DNA of 64,000 bases from Streptomyces roseirectus (GCF_014489635.1 NZ_CP060828.1:6780001-6844000), one strand, 5' to 3'; shown: positions 8,815-17,513, counted from the stretch's first letter. Notes: generated from the sequence alone by a model not told the origin. Numbers and translations: made by a program.

Positions 8815-9465
8815 TCAACGATCTCGGTCCAGGAACGCCAGCACCGCCAGTACCCTGCGGTTGTCGTCGTCCGAGACCTCCAGACCCAGTTTGGTGAAGA
8901 TGTTCGCTGTGTGCTTCGCCACAGCCCGCTCGGTCACCACGAGCTTCCCCGCGATCGCCGCGTTCGACCGCCCCTGCGCCATCAGCTCCAGCACCTCAAG
9001 CTCCCTCGGCGTCAGCCGCGCGGGCAACCTGTCCTTCCCGCGCCGGGCCAGCAGCTGCTGGATCACCTGCGGGTCCATCGCCGTGCCGCCCGCCGCGACC
9101 CGGCGCACCGCGTCCACGAACTGCTCCGCGTCGAACACCCGGTCCTTCAGCAGGTACCCGACCCCGCCGGTGCCGTCCGCCAGCAACTCCCGCGCGTACA
9201 ACTGCTCGACGTGCTGCGACAGCACCAACACCGGGAAACCCGGACGCTCCTGGCGCGCCCGCAGCGCGCACTGCAGGCCCTCGTCCGTGAGCGTCGGCGG
9301 GAGCCGGACGTCGACCACCGCGACGTCCGGCTTCAACTCCCGCAGGGCCCGCTCCAGTTCGGGGCCGGTCTCGACCGCCGCCGCGATCTCGAACCCGAAC
9401 GCCTCCAGCAGGCGGACGAGGCCGTCCCGCAGCAGGAACAGGTCTTCGGCTAGGACAACGCGCAC
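8815..9465 (-). CDS. NarL/LuxR-family response regulator
   Basis: The 216-residue protein has an N-terminal receiver domain (acidic pocket LAED, phosphoacceptor Asp52 in VVDVRLPP) and a C-terminal LuxR-type helix-turn-helix (LTPRELEVLELMAQGRSNAA). The GTG start at 9465 lies 16 bp inside the end of the kinase gene, so the pair is translationally coupled. It is the cognate regulator of that kinase; its targets are not evident. Confidence 0.92.
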   Translation of the reverse strand: MRVVLAEDLFLLRDGLVRLLEAFGFEIAAAVETGPELERALRELKPDVAVVDVRLPPTLTDEGLQCALRARQERPGFPVLVLSQHVEQLYARELLADGTGGVGYLLKDRVFDAEQFVDAVRRVAAGGTAMDPQVIQQLLARRGKDRLPARLTPRELEVLELMAQGRSNAAIAGKLVVTERAVAKHTANIFTKLGLEVSDDDNRRVLAVLAFLDRDR

Positions 9466-10706
9466 GGGATCTCCAGCGTGGCCATCGTGGGGCCGCCCAC
9501 CGGGGAGCTGACGGCCAGGACGCCGTCGAATGTACCCAGCCGCCGCTCCACCCCGGCCAGCCCCGAGCCGGCGCCGACGGCCGCGCCGCCCCGGCCGTCG
9601 TCCGTGACGGAGATCCGCAGGACGCCGTCCGCGTGACACAGGTCCACCCAGACGCGGTCCGCGCCCGCGTGCTTCACCGCGTTCGTCAGCAGCTCGCTCA
9701 CCGCGAAGTACGCCGCCGACTCCACCGGCGCGTCAAGGCGGCCCCCTAGGTCCACGTCCACCTCCACCGGCAGCGGCATCCGCAGCGCCAACGCCCGTAC
9801 GGCGTCGCTGAGTCCGCGTTCCGCCAGCACCGGCGGGTGGATGCCCCGCACCAGGTCCCGCAACTCCTCAAGCGCCTCGGCGGAGTTGCGGCGCGCCTGC
9901 GACAGCAACGCCTTCGCCCTCGCCGGGTCCTGTTCGATCAGCGCCTCGATCGTCCCCAGGTCCATGCCCATCGCGACGAGCCTCGCCTGGGCGCCGTCGT
10001 GCAAGTCCCGCTCGATGCGGCGGAGTTCGGCCGCCGAGGTGTCCACGGCGGCACGCCTGGTCTCCGTCAACACGCGGACGCGGCGCGTGAGTTCGTCGTG
10101 GCTGGAGCCCAACAGGGCCCTCGTCAGGCGGAAGTGGGCCATCAGCAGCGCCTGGTTGTAGCGCAGGGCGAGCGCCAGGCAACCGGCGCCCAGCACTGCG
10201 GCGGCCAGCGCCGACGCCGTTCCCGACACCGGCACGAACGCGTACCAGTACGGGTCGTCGCCGTACGCCTTCCACAGCCCGAACGGCATCGTCAACCCCT
10301 CCAGCGCGTACACCGCCAGCAGCGCGGGCAGCAGCGCGCTGGCGAACCCCGGCAGGAGATCCGCCCCCAGCCAGCGCAGGTCCCTGCACGTCTGCGGATC
10401 ACTGATCATCGTCAACGTCCGCCGCCAAGGCCCCGCCCCTTCCGGCACCTCCCTGTACACCCCGACGATTCTCACCCCACCCCACTCCTCCGCGATCTCC
10501 CTCCGCTTGTCCGCGTACCCCCGCACCGCCCCCAGCACCGCCGGCGTGGTCAAGAACCCCACCCCGAGCGGCAACAACGCGACGGAAACCACCACAAACA
10601 CCAGACACACGACACTCACCGGCAACATCGCCACCGCGATCGCCAGCCCCCGCACAGCCGCCAACAGGGCTTCCCTCGGCCGCCACTTCGACGCGTTGAT
10701 ATCCAT
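9450..10706 (-). CDS. Sensor histidine kinase, HisKA_3 type
   Basis: The 418-residue protein has about four transmembrane helices (two within residues 15–58, then about 115–137 and 157–182) enclosing a short Sensor-type domain. The dimerisation motif ERDLHDGAQARL carries the predicted phospho-His236, followed by an HATPase_c domain with SELLTNAVKHA (N box) and TDDGRGG (G box). It autophosphorylates and hands phosphate to the adjacent response regulator. The sensed signal is probably membrane- or envelope-related because almost no extracytoplasmic loop exists. Confidence 0.92.
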   Translation of the reverse strand: MDINASKWRPREALLAAVRGLAIAVAMLPVSVVCLVFVVVSVALLPLGVGFLTTPAVLGAVRGYADKRREIAEEWGGVRIVGVYREVPEGAGPWRRTLTMISDPQTCRDLRWLGADLLPGFASALLPALLAVYALEGLTMPFGLWKAYGDDPYWYAFVPVSGTASALAAAVLGAGCLALALRYNQALLMAHFRLTRALLGSSHDELTRRVRVLTETRRAAVDTSAAELRRIERDLHDGAQARLVAMGMDLGTIEALIEQDPARAKALLSQARRNSAEALEELRDLVRGIHPPVLAERGLSDAVRALALRMPLPVEVDVDLGGRLDAPVESAAYFAVSELLTNAVKHAGADRVWVDLCHADGVLRISVTDDGRGGAAVGAGSGLAGVERRLGTFDGVLAVSSPVGGPTMATLEIPCALS

Positions 10707-11326
10707 ACCCTCAGTCTTCCGGCCCTCGGGGGCCTGGTCACGGGGGTGAGGGCCCGAGCCGGGGGGTGGTGCCAGGTACACCCCCGAGGGGCGGACGGAC
10801 GATCCACGGGCCGACGAGCGGCCCGTGTCGCGCCGGGCCTGGCTGGGCAGCGCCGGTGTTCCGCCGGGGGGGCGGACGCGGGCTGGGGTGGGGCCGCCGC
10901 CCCCTCGGCCTCGCTCCCCGGATGCCGCCCCTCTTGATGCGGGACGACCACGCCGGCCGGCCCGGCGATCCTGGACCCCGCGCGGCGGTGATGTCCCGCC
11001 GGGTGGTGGACGGGCGCGGAGTCGGTGACTCGGCGGGTCAGCCCGCCGGGGCTGTCGTCGGCGGATCGCATCGGGGTGCCGACGCCTGTGCGCAGCACGC
11101 GTTGCGGCTGGACGGGCAGACCCGCAGCAGCCACCCCGGCTCCGGGCACAGGCCGACGGCCCCGCAGGGGCACACCGCCCGACGGGACACCGCGCCCGGC
11201 ACCGCACCGCACCCCGCCCAGCCCGCCCCGCCCGAGCGCAGGGCGAGCCTCCCCGCGGAGCCCCCCTCGTCTGCTCTCGGCAGAGCCGCGTTCCCTTGGG
11301 CCGGAACGGCGGGCAGAGTCGGGGGC
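10707..11326. other. Non-coding gap between divergent kinase and epimerase genes
   Basis: No convincing gene is visible in 620 bp; open frames here have skewed Arg/Pro/Gly composition. It should hold both promoters. The clearest structure is CACGGGCC-7 nt-GGCCCGTG at 10805–10827, an 8-bp-arm inverted repeat about 100 bp upstream of the kinase, which may be an operator or an RNA hairpin. Confidence 0.5.
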
Positions 11327-12313
11327 ATGAGACTTCTGGTGCTGGGTGGGACGCAGTTCGTGGGACGGGCCGTTGTGGAGGCGGCGTTGGCGCGGGGATG
11401 GGAGGTGACGGTGTTCAACAGGGGGTCGGTGGGGGCGTTGCCGGGGGCTCGGGCGGTCGTGGGGGACCGGACCGCCGAGGGGGGTATGTCCGCGTTGGGG
11501 GAGGGGAGTTGGGACGCCGTCGTCGATACCTGGGCTCGGGAGCCGAGGGCCGTGCAGAGTGCCGCGCGGCTGCTGCGGGGGAGGGCCGGGCGGTACGCGT
11601 ACGTGTCCAGTCTGTCCGTGTACGAGTGGGCGCCGCCCGCGGGGTACGACGAGGGCGCGAAGGTCGTCGACGGGGCGAGTCCAGGCGCCGGTCGGACCGA
11701 GTACGCGCAGGACAAGCGGGGCGGTGAACTGGCCGTGCTGGAGTCGTTCGGCGAGGAACGTTCCCTGTTCGCGCGGGCGGGACTGATCCTCGGCCCGTAC
11801 GAGAACGTCGGCCGGCTCCCGTGGTGGCTCACCCGCGTCGCCCGGGGCGGCCCCGTACTCGCCCCCGGCCCACGGGAGTTGCCGGTGCAGTACATCGACG
11901 CACGCGACCTGGCCGAGTGGACCCTGGGCGCGCTGGAACGCGAGGTGAGCGGCCCCGTCAACCTCGTCAGCCCCCAAGGCCACACGACGATGGGGGAGTT
12001 GCTGGACGCCTGCGTGAACACCACCGCCTCCACCGCCGACCTCCGCTGGACCGCCCCCGAGACCGTCCTCGCGGCCGGCGTCAAACCGTGGACCGAACTG
12101 CCGGTCTGGGTCCCCCCGGGCTCGGACATGCACGACGCCCTCCACTCCGCCGACGTCTCAAGGGCGTTGGCGACGGGCCTGTCCTGCCGTCCGGTCACGG
12201 AGACCGTCGCGGACACCTGGACCTGGCTGAAGCAGCTCGACGAGGCACCCCAACGCCCCGACCTCCCGATCGGGTTGGACCCGGAGGCAGAGGCGCGAGT
12301 GCTGGCGGGGTGA
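11327..12313 (+). CDS. NAD-dependent epimerase/dehydratase (extended SDR)
   Basis: The 328-residue protein starts at the ATG at 11327, giving the Rossmann opening MRLLVLGGTQFVGRA. The family resembles reductase or epimerase members acting on nucleotide-activated or small-molecule substrates. The usual SDR Tyr-x3-Lys appears as EYAQDK around residue 125. Catalytic Ser and specificity residues cannot be assigned with certainty. It stands alone, converging on the winged-helix regulator gene 39 bp downstream. Confidence 0.85.
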   Translation: MRLLVLGGTQFVGRAVVEAALARGWEVTVFNRGSVGALPGARAVVGDRTAEGGMSALGEGSWDAVVDTWAREPRAVQSAARLLRGRAGRYAYVSSLSVYEWAPPAGYDEGAKVVDGASPGAGRTEYAQDKRGGELAVLESFGEERSLFARAGLILGPYENVGRLPWWLTRVARGGPVLAPGPRELPVQYIDARDLAEWTLGALEREVSGPVNLVSPQGHTTMGELLDACVNTTASTADLRWTAPETVLAAGVKPWTELPVWVPPGSDMHDALHSADVSRALATGLSCRPVTETVADTWTWLKQLDEAPQRPDLPIGLDPEAEARVLAG

Positions 12314-12352
12314 GGAAGAGGGGGAAGGGAGGGGGGAAGGGAGGGGGGACCG

Positions 12353-12907
12353 TCAACGCCCCCTCGGCGGCGTGTACTTGTACCCCACCCTCCGCACCGT
12401 CTGGATCGCCTGCCGGTGCTCCCCCAGCTTCCGCCGCAGCCGCGCCACATGGACGTCGACGGTACGGCCGTCACCGACATGCCCGTACCCCCACACGGTG
12501 GTGACGAGCTGATCGCGGGTGTGCACCCGTCCCGGATGGGCCACGAGATGCGCGAGGAGTTCGAACTCCAGGTAGGTCAGGTCGAGTTCGGCCCCGTCGA
12601 CGGACGCGGTCCGCTGCACGGGATCGACACGGACGACCGCGTCCACGTCCCCGCGTCCGGCCTCCGCGTCCGGCACCGCCACCGGCGGGAACGGCGGCTG
12701 CTGGTCCGCCGGGACGAGCACCAGGTACCCGATCATGGGCGGCTGGCCGGGGAGCGCGGGCAGCGTGTGCTGCGGCGCCGGAAGCCAAGTGGCCCCCGGC
12801 GGAAGGAAGTCCGCGATCTCCACGACCTCGTCCCGGTCGACGGCGCGCAGCCGGTGCCGGGGGGAGGGGGTGGGCGCGGAGGTCAGGGAACGAGTGGTGG
12901 TCGCCAT
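12353..12907 (-). CDS. Orphan winged-helix (OmpR/PhoB-type) DNA-binding protein
   Basis: The 184-residue protein has a C-terminal Trans_reg_C winged helix (about residues 92–180), with LDLTYLEFELLAHLVAHP, VHTRDQLVTTVWGY and VDVHVARLRRKLGE. The N-terminal ~90 residues are Pro-rich and lack a receiver domain's Asp pocket, so it is not a standard response regulator. It lies downstream of glnII in the same orientation, separated by 369 bp. A role in nitrogen control is possible from position only. Confidence 0.85.
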   Translation of the reverse strand: MATTTRSLTSAPTPSPRHRLRAVDRDEVVEIADFLPPGATWLPAPQHTLPALPGQPPMIGYLVLVPADQQPPFPPVAVPDAEAGRGDVDAVVRVDPVQRTASVDGAELDLTYLEFELLAHLVAHPGRVHTRDQLVTTVWGYGHVGDGRTVDVHVARLRRKLGEHRQAIQTVRRVGYKYTPPRGR

Positions 12908-13276
12908 GAGACGTCAGCTCTTTCGCGCGAGAAGTTCGTCAGGGGGGACGTACCTGTCTCGCGCCGACCGAAGGCCGGGATGTACGGCTTTAGAGGGCCG
13001 GCGCGTTCACCGCGCGACAACACACCCGATCGAAGTCGTGATGCTGACGGGAGGGCCAGAACGGCTCCAGGTCATGGCGACCCATCGCATCGGACTTCTG
13101 GAAGCTGGCCATGCGGACATTGAAGCAGACGCGGGCCCGCCGGAGCACCCCACTCTCACTGATTGGACACCCGTCTCACGACCGCACGGCAAGGAAACCG
13201 GCAGCACGCCAAGGGCGCCCCCGGAAACCCCAGGAGCGCCCCACAAGACGTCAGACGATCGAACCGACCGGACGGA
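12908..13276. other. Intergenic region between glnII and the winged-helix gene
   Basis: No gene is visible in these 369 bp. The region should carry the winged-helix gene promoter and the end of the glnII transcript. I see no strong hairpin. Confidence 0.45.
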
Positions 13277-14308
13277 TCAGACCTGCCCGGCCTTCTCCAG
13301 CGCCGAGCAGCACGTGTCGACCAGCAGCCGCGTCACCACGTACGGGTCCACGTTCGCGTTCGGACGGCGGTCCTCGATGTACCCCTTGCCGTCCTTCTCG
13401 ACCTGCCACGGGATCCGGACGGACGCGCCGCGGTCGGAGACGCCGTACGAGTACTCGTTCCACGGCGCCGTCTCGTGCAGGCCGGTGAGGCGGTCGTCGA
13501 TGCCCGCGCCGTAGTTCTTGACGTGGTCCAGCGGCTTCGAGCCCTCGCCCAGCGACTCGGCGGCGGTGATGATCGCCTCGTAGGTCTCGCGCATCGCCTT
13601 CGTGGAGAAGTTGGTGTGCGCGCCGGCGCCGTTCCAGTCGCCCTTCACCGGCTTCGGGTCCAGCGTCGCGGAGACGCCGAAGTCCTCGGCGGTGCGGTAG
13701 AGCAGCCAGCGGGCGATCCACAGCTGGTCGGCGACGACGGTCGGGGCGAGCGGGCCGACCTGGAACTCCCACTGGCCCGGCATGACCTCGGCGTTGATGC
13801 CGGAGATGCCGAGACCGGCCTTGAGGCAGTTCTCCAGGTGCGCCTCGACGACGTCACGGCCGAAGATCTCGTCCGCGCCGACGCCGCAGTAGTAGCCGCC
13901 CTGCGGAGCCGGGAAGCCGCCCTTCGGGAAGCCGAGGGGGTAGCCGTCCTTGAAGAACGTGTACTCCTGCTCGATGCCGAAGATCGGCTCCTGCGCGGCG
14001 AACTTCGTCGCTACCTCGACGAGCGCGGCGCGCGTGTTCGAGGAGTGCGGCGTCATGTCGATGTCCAGGACCTCGCACAGGACGAGGAGGTCGTCGCCCC
14101 CGCGGATCGGGTCCGGACACGTGAAGACCGGCTTCAGCACACGGTCCGAGGAGTGCCCCTCGGCCTGGTTCGTGGACGACCCGTCGAAGCCCCAGATCGG
14201 CAGCGACTCAAGCCCGGCGAACGCGTCCGTGACGATCTTCGTCTTCGAACGAAGCTTGGCCGTCGGCTCGGTGCCGTCGATCCAGATGTACTCAGCCTTG
14301 AAGGTCAC
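13277..14308 (-). CDS. glnII: Glutamine synthetase type II (GSII)
   Basis: The 343-residue length is typical of the short eukaryote-like octa/decameric GSII. It catalyses ATP-dependent amidation of glutamate. Diagnostic motifs are WGFDGSSTNQAEG, FGIEQEYTFF, VMPGQWEFQVG and NGAGAHTNFSTKAMRE. GSII has no adenylylation site and is heat-labile. Streptomycetes carry it besides GlnA. A GlnR-type operator about 100 bp upstream indicates activation under nitrogen limitation. Confidence 0.98.
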   Translation of the reverse strand: MTFKAEYIWIDGTEPTAKLRSKTKIVTDAFAGLESLPIWGFDGSSTNQAEGHSSDRVLKPVFTCPDPIRGGDDLLVLCEVLDIDMTPHSSNTRAALVEVATKFAAQEPIFGIEQEYTFFKDGYPLGFPKGGFPAPQGGYYCGVGADEIFGRDVVEAHLENCLKAGLGISGINAEVMPGQWEFQVGPLAPTVVADQLWIARWLLYRTAEDFGVSATLDPKPVKGDWNGAGAHTNFSTKAMRETYEAIITAAESLGEGSKPLDHVKNYGAGIDDRLTGLHETAPWNEYSYGVSDRGASVRIPWQVEKDGKGYIEDRRPNANVDPYVVTRLLVDTCCSALEKAGQV

Positions 14309-14409
14309 GGGGCCACATCCTTCGGGGTGTGTCTTGGCGCACTTGCGGGTGCTGCGGCACTACGGCACTGGGGCACCGCGTTCGAATACCCGCACCATGT
14401 CAACACCCG

Positions 14410-14447
14410 ATTTCCCGCCCATTGCTCGTTTGTGAACCCCGTGTTAC
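14410..14447 (-). promoter_or_regulatory. GlnR-type operator upstream of glnII
   Basis: Read on the minus strand: GTAAC-n6-TTCAC-n6-GCAAT-n6-GAAAT, i.e. four half-sites at exact 6-nt spacing, matching the streptomycete GlnR a1-b1-a2-b2 pattern (gTnAC-n6-GaAAC repeated). It ends about 102 bp upstream of the glnII start. Confidence 0.78.
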
Positions 14448-14583
14448 CTGCCCCCACCTGTGACCCGACTCACCCACCGAGACGCAAGTCCCACGATGTG
14501 ACCAGCGCGGCCGCCGCGGCCCGCCCCCGCCACTCGCATGCGAGGCGATCCCCCCTCAGACCTACCCCCTCAGACCTACCCCC

Positions 14584-14826
14584 TCAGATCCACCGCCGGG
14601 CCCGCTCCCGTTGGTACCTCCGTTCCCAGCGAGCCTGCCGGTCCCGGCGCCAGCGGTACGCCTGGTAGGTGCCGGGCCGTCCGTGCTGGGAGTTCTGGGG
14701 GTTCTCGGGGTTCTCGGAGGGGCGGCTGGCGTAGAGGTAGAGGGCGGCTGCGGCGAGCCACCAGATGTGGTTGCCGAAGCCGAGGACGACGAGGACGACG
14801 ATCCCGACGACGGAGAGGTATCCCAT
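14584..14826 (-). CDS. Small membrane protein with charged tail
   Basis: The 80-residue protein has AAGGAGG well placed before the ATG. A hydrophobic N-terminal half (about residues 4–34) should form one or two transmembrane helices and contains GFGNHIWW. The C-terminal half is Arg/Gln/Trp-rich (RDRQARWERRYQRERARR) and cytoplasmic. It diverges from the alpha/beta hydrolase gene 73 bp away. Function unknown. Confidence 0.7.
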   Translation of the reverse strand: MGYLSVVGIVVLVVLGFGNHIWWLAAAALYLYASRPSENPENPQNSQHGRPGTYQAYRWRRDRQARWERRYQRERARRWI

Positions 14827-14899
14827 GGCGGCCTCCTTCGAGGTGTGACGCGGGAGTACGGTCCGGGTTCCCCGCAACGGCGGATGTATCAATGGGCGC

Positions 14900-15667
14900 A
14901 TGTCTGTGCTGACCTCTTTCGCGTACGACCACGGCGACGACGTGCTGAGCGGGGTGCGCGGAGGCCCACCCGACGCCCCCGTCACCGCCGTCCTGCTGCA
15001 CGGCGCCGGCAAGGGATCCAAGGCCCGACTCCTCCCGCTGGCCCAGGAGTTCACCCACCACGGCTGCCGCGCCCTCGCCTTCGACTTCTCCGGCCACGGC
15101 GAAAGCACCGGCGAGCTACGGGACTTGAGCCTGAGACGCCGCTTCGAGCAGGCGACCGCCGTGATCGACACCCACGCCCCCGACGGCCGCCTGATCCTCG
15201 TCGGCTTCAGCATGAGCGGCCAGACGGTCGCCGACCTCCTCGCGCACTACGGAGAACGGGTCACGGCGATCGCCCTCGCCGCCCCGGCGGTGTACGCCCC
15301 CGAAGCGTGGGACGAGCGATTCGGCGACGGCGACGCCGAGTTCACGCGGATCATCCGCACGAAGGACTCCTGGCGCACCTCGCCCGCCCTGACCGCCCTG
15401 CGCGCCTACGAGGGCCGAGCCGTCCTCCTCGTCCCCGGCACGGACGACGTGATCCCCCCGGAGGTCACGGAGTCGATCGAAGACGCCCTGACCACAAGCG
15501 CGCAATACACCCGCCTCGAACTCCCCGACGCCACCCACCAACTGGGCCTCTGGTACCGCGACCACCCCGAATCCGCCCGCCAGTTGACCCACCACCTCCT
15601 CACCGGCCAGAACTGGACCGCCACCTGGAACTGGCTGGCCGACGAGACACGAAGCCCTCTGCGCTGA
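14900..15667 (+). CDS. Alpha/beta hydrolase
   Basis: The 255-residue protein has a serine-hydrolase fold. The oxyanion motif LLHGAGKG is near residue 35, the nucleophile elbow is GFSMSGQ, an acidic residue lies in LLVPGTDD, and the catalytic His is in DATHQLG near the C terminus. It resembles small esterase or acyl-hydrolase proteins; the substrate is unknown. It ends 60 bp before the long hexanucleotide repeat. Confidence 0.85.
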   Translation: MSVLTSFAYDHGDDVLSGVRGGPPDAPVTAVLLHGAGKGSKARLLPLAQEFTHHGCRALAFDFSGHGESTGELRDLSLRRRFEQATAVIDTHAPDGRLILVGFSMSGQTVADLLAHYGERVTAIALAAPAVYAPEAWDERFGDGDAEFTRIIRTKDSWRTSPALTALRAYEGRAVLLVPGTDDVIPPEVTESIEDALTTSAQYTRLELPDATHQLGLWYRDHPESARQLTHHLLTGQNWTATWNWLADETRSPLR

Positions 15668-15727
15668 GGGGCGGTTGGACCTCCCAGATGCGCTGAGTAA
15701 CCCTGGACGAAACCGGCGAGTTCGCCC

Positions 15728-15896
15728 GCTGCCGCTGCCGCTGCCGCTGCCGCTGCCGCTGCCGCTGCCGCTGCCGCTGCCGCTGCCGCTGCCGCTGCCG
15801 CTGCCGCTGCCGCTGCCGCTGCCGCTGCCGCTGCCGCTGCCGCTGCCGCTGCCGCTGCCGCTGCCGCTGCCGCTGCCGCTGCCGCTGCCGCTGCCG
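15728..15896. repeat. Perfect hexanucleotide tandem repeat (CCGCTG)n
   Basis: About 28 uninterrupted copies of a 6-bp unit (CGCTGC in another phase) span 169 bp with no visible substitutions. All frames stay open through it, giving Leu-Pro, Gly-Ser, Arg-Gln or homo-Ala on paper, so apparent reading frames here are repeat artefacts. It lies between the hydrolase gene and a decayed phosphotransferase gene. Perfect conservation suggests recent slippage expansion. Confidence 0.95.
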
Positions 15897-16044
15897 ACAC
15901 GCCCGCAGTTCCACCCCCCCCACGTAGCTGCGGGCAGTCGTGCCGCTGGGGCGGCACGGGTGGGCGCAGCGGCACCCCGCCAGCGCGGGCAAGCACCAAG
16001 GCCCCCACCCCAGCCACCCACCGGACCCGCACCAGCCCCCCGGC

Positions 16045-16539
16045 AACCACCGCCTCGTCCACATCCACGATGTCGCCCCCACCAAGCGCCCCCGCACCTA
16101 CCAGCCATGGCTCTCCCCGGACACCGTCCGCCTCCCCCCAGAACGCCCCGGCGCTGTGAGCCCGAGCCCTGGACGTCGTCAGCCAGACCCCCCGCTCCAC
16201 GAACCCCGCTTTCTCCACTGGGACTTCCACCCCGGCAACGCCCTCTTCACGAGCCCGGCCGATCTGGACGTGGCGCACTGCTCCACCGCCCTCGCCCTCC
16301 TGCACGGCCCCGAAGCGGGCCTGGCCTTCCGGGCCCGCTACGAGGCACAGGGCGGACACGGCCTGGCGACCGGCGAGGCCCACCTCTACTGGCGCCTCCT
16401 GGACGCCCTCCCGTACGCCGCCGACGCGACGAAACTCGCCCGCCCCTGGCACGAATCGGGCCGCACGGACCTGACCCCGGCCCTGCTGAACACCCGCATG
16501 ACGGCCTACGTACGCGCACTCATGACGACGTACGCCTGA
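16045..16539 (+). pseudogene. Decayed APH-family phosphotransferase
   Basis: The frame keeps an aminoglycoside/choline-kinase-like C-terminal half: a RTYQPWLSPDTVRLPP segment, the catalytic-loop motif FLHWDFHPGNALF, then DLDVAHCSTALALLHGPEA. Between the last two blocks the segment carrying the Mg2+-binding Asp and Trp (normally VVDWE-like) is missing, as is the entire ATP-binding N-terminal lobe. The His-x-Asp of the catalytic loop survives as HWD. It cannot be an active kinase. The missing lobe and the adjacent hexanucleotide repeat point to deletion or rearrangement. Confidence 0.65.
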
Positions 16540-16548
16540 AAAGGGAAA

Positions 16549-16579
16549 GGGGCCGGACGCCCAGCGCGCGTCCGGCCCC
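16549..16579. terminator. Hairpin terminator between convergent genes
   Basis: GGGGCCGGACGC and GCGTCCGGCCCC form perfect 12-bp arms around a 7-nt loop, between the phosphotransferase remnant and the following minus-strand small gene. Confidence 0.82.
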
Positions 16580-16593
16580 GAACTCGGCTCACC

Positions 16594-16857
16594 TCACCGC
16601 GAGTACCGCATCAACGCCCGCACCATGTGACACGTCGTGTCCGACGGCGGGTGGATCCCGATCCGCTCCGCCGTGGACCGGATCCGCTCGTTACGGGCCT
16701 GGTTGGGGACGAACACCCCCGAGTCGAGGAGGGCGATGGCGAGGCGCATGGCCTTGAGGCGACGATTGTGCGAGATGTACCACTCACGCGGGCGGCCCGC
16801 CGGCAGCGGGTGCTTCTCGACAGGGGCGTACGGCAGGTCGAACAGGACAGCGGGCAC
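16594..16857 (-). CDS. Small conserved-looking protein of unknown function
   Basis: The 87-residue product starts at GTG 16857, preceded by AGGAGG at correct spacing; this decides the start over longer options. It is soluble and rich in Arg and His, with HNRRLKAMRLAIALLDSGV and ERIGIHPPSDTTCHMVRALM. The helical, basic character could suit nucleic-acid or protein binding, but I recognise no domain. Confidence 0.62.
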   Translation of the reverse strand: MPAVLFDLPYAPVEKHPLPAGRPREWYISHNRRLKAMRLAIALLDSGVFVPNQARNERIRSTAERIGIHPPSDTTCHMVRALMRYSR

Positions 16858-17021
16858 AGGCAACCTCCTGTTGCGGTCAGGAAGCCACCGAGGAAGCGTG
16901 CACATCCCCCGGTGACACCCTCGAACACTGCTTCTATTCTACCGCCCCCCACTGACAATCGCCCCTGATCAAAGGCCGTTTGCGCACCCCCGGCCGCCCC
17001 TCGGACGCTACCGTTGGCGGC

Positions 17022-17381
17022 ATGGAGATCTGGATCAACCCCGCCTGTTCCAAGTGCCGCGGCGCCCTCACGATCCTCGACGCGGAGGGCGCCGAGTACA
17101 CCGTCCGCCGCTACCTGGACGACGTCCCGAGCGAGGACGAGATCCGGGACGTACTGGGACGCCTCGGACTCGAACCCTGGGACATCACCCGCACCCAGGA
17201 GGCGGACGCGAAGGAGCTGGGCCTGAAGGAGTGGCCGCGCGACGCCACCGCCCGCGACCGCTGGATCACCGCCCTCGCCACCCACCCCAAACTGATCCAG
17301 CGCCCCATCATCACGGCCGACGACGGCACGGCGGTCGTCGCCCGCACCGAGGACGCCGTACGCGGCACCCTCCCGAACTGA
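17022..17381 (+). CDS. ArsC/Spx-family thioredoxin-fold protein
   Basis: The 119-residue protein begins MEIWINPACSKCRGAL: the ArsC-type Cys9 with a second Cys12. The second half has the ITADDGTAVVAR segment typical of glutathione/mycothiol-dependent arsenate reductase relatives (usually QRPI near the end). It may reduce arsenate or act as a thiol-redox protein. No ars genes are nearby, so arsenic resistance is not supported by context. Confidence 0.85.
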   Translation: MEIWINPACSKCRGALTILDAEGAEYTVRRYLDDVPSEDEIRDVLGRLGLEPWDITRTQEADAKELGLKEWPRDATARDRWITALATHPKLIQRPIITADDGTAVVARTEDAVRGTLPN

Positions 17382-17443
17382 GCGATCCGGCAACTGAGCG
17401 AACCGGCACCGGAATCCGTACCGACAGGCAACACAACCTCATA

Positions 17444-17477
17444 GGTCCCGTCGCTCGCGGCCACGAGCGGCGGGACC
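17444..17477 (+). terminator. Rho-independent terminator of the ArsC-like gene
   Basis: GGTCCCGTCGCTCG and CGAGCGGCGGGACC pair over 14 bp with one mismatch, with a 6-nt loop and a T-run at 17483–17487. Confidence 0.78.
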
Positions 17478-17513
17478 CTCCCTTTTTGGGCGCCCCCCTT
17501 TACACCCCCGGCT

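Noticed and set aside
10825..11028. Short plus-strand frames in the kinase–epimerase gap
   Set aside because: Skewed Arg/Pro/Gly composition, no ribosome binding sites, no recognisable domain.
15728..15896. Possible CRISPR-like array
   Set aside because: Unit is 6 bp with no spacers and no cas genes nearby; it is a simple-sequence repeat.
15675..16757. Plus-strand frame containing a long Leu-Pro run
   Set aside because: The run is the translated hexanucleotide repeat, and the downstream part is out of frame with the recognisable phosphotransferase remnant.
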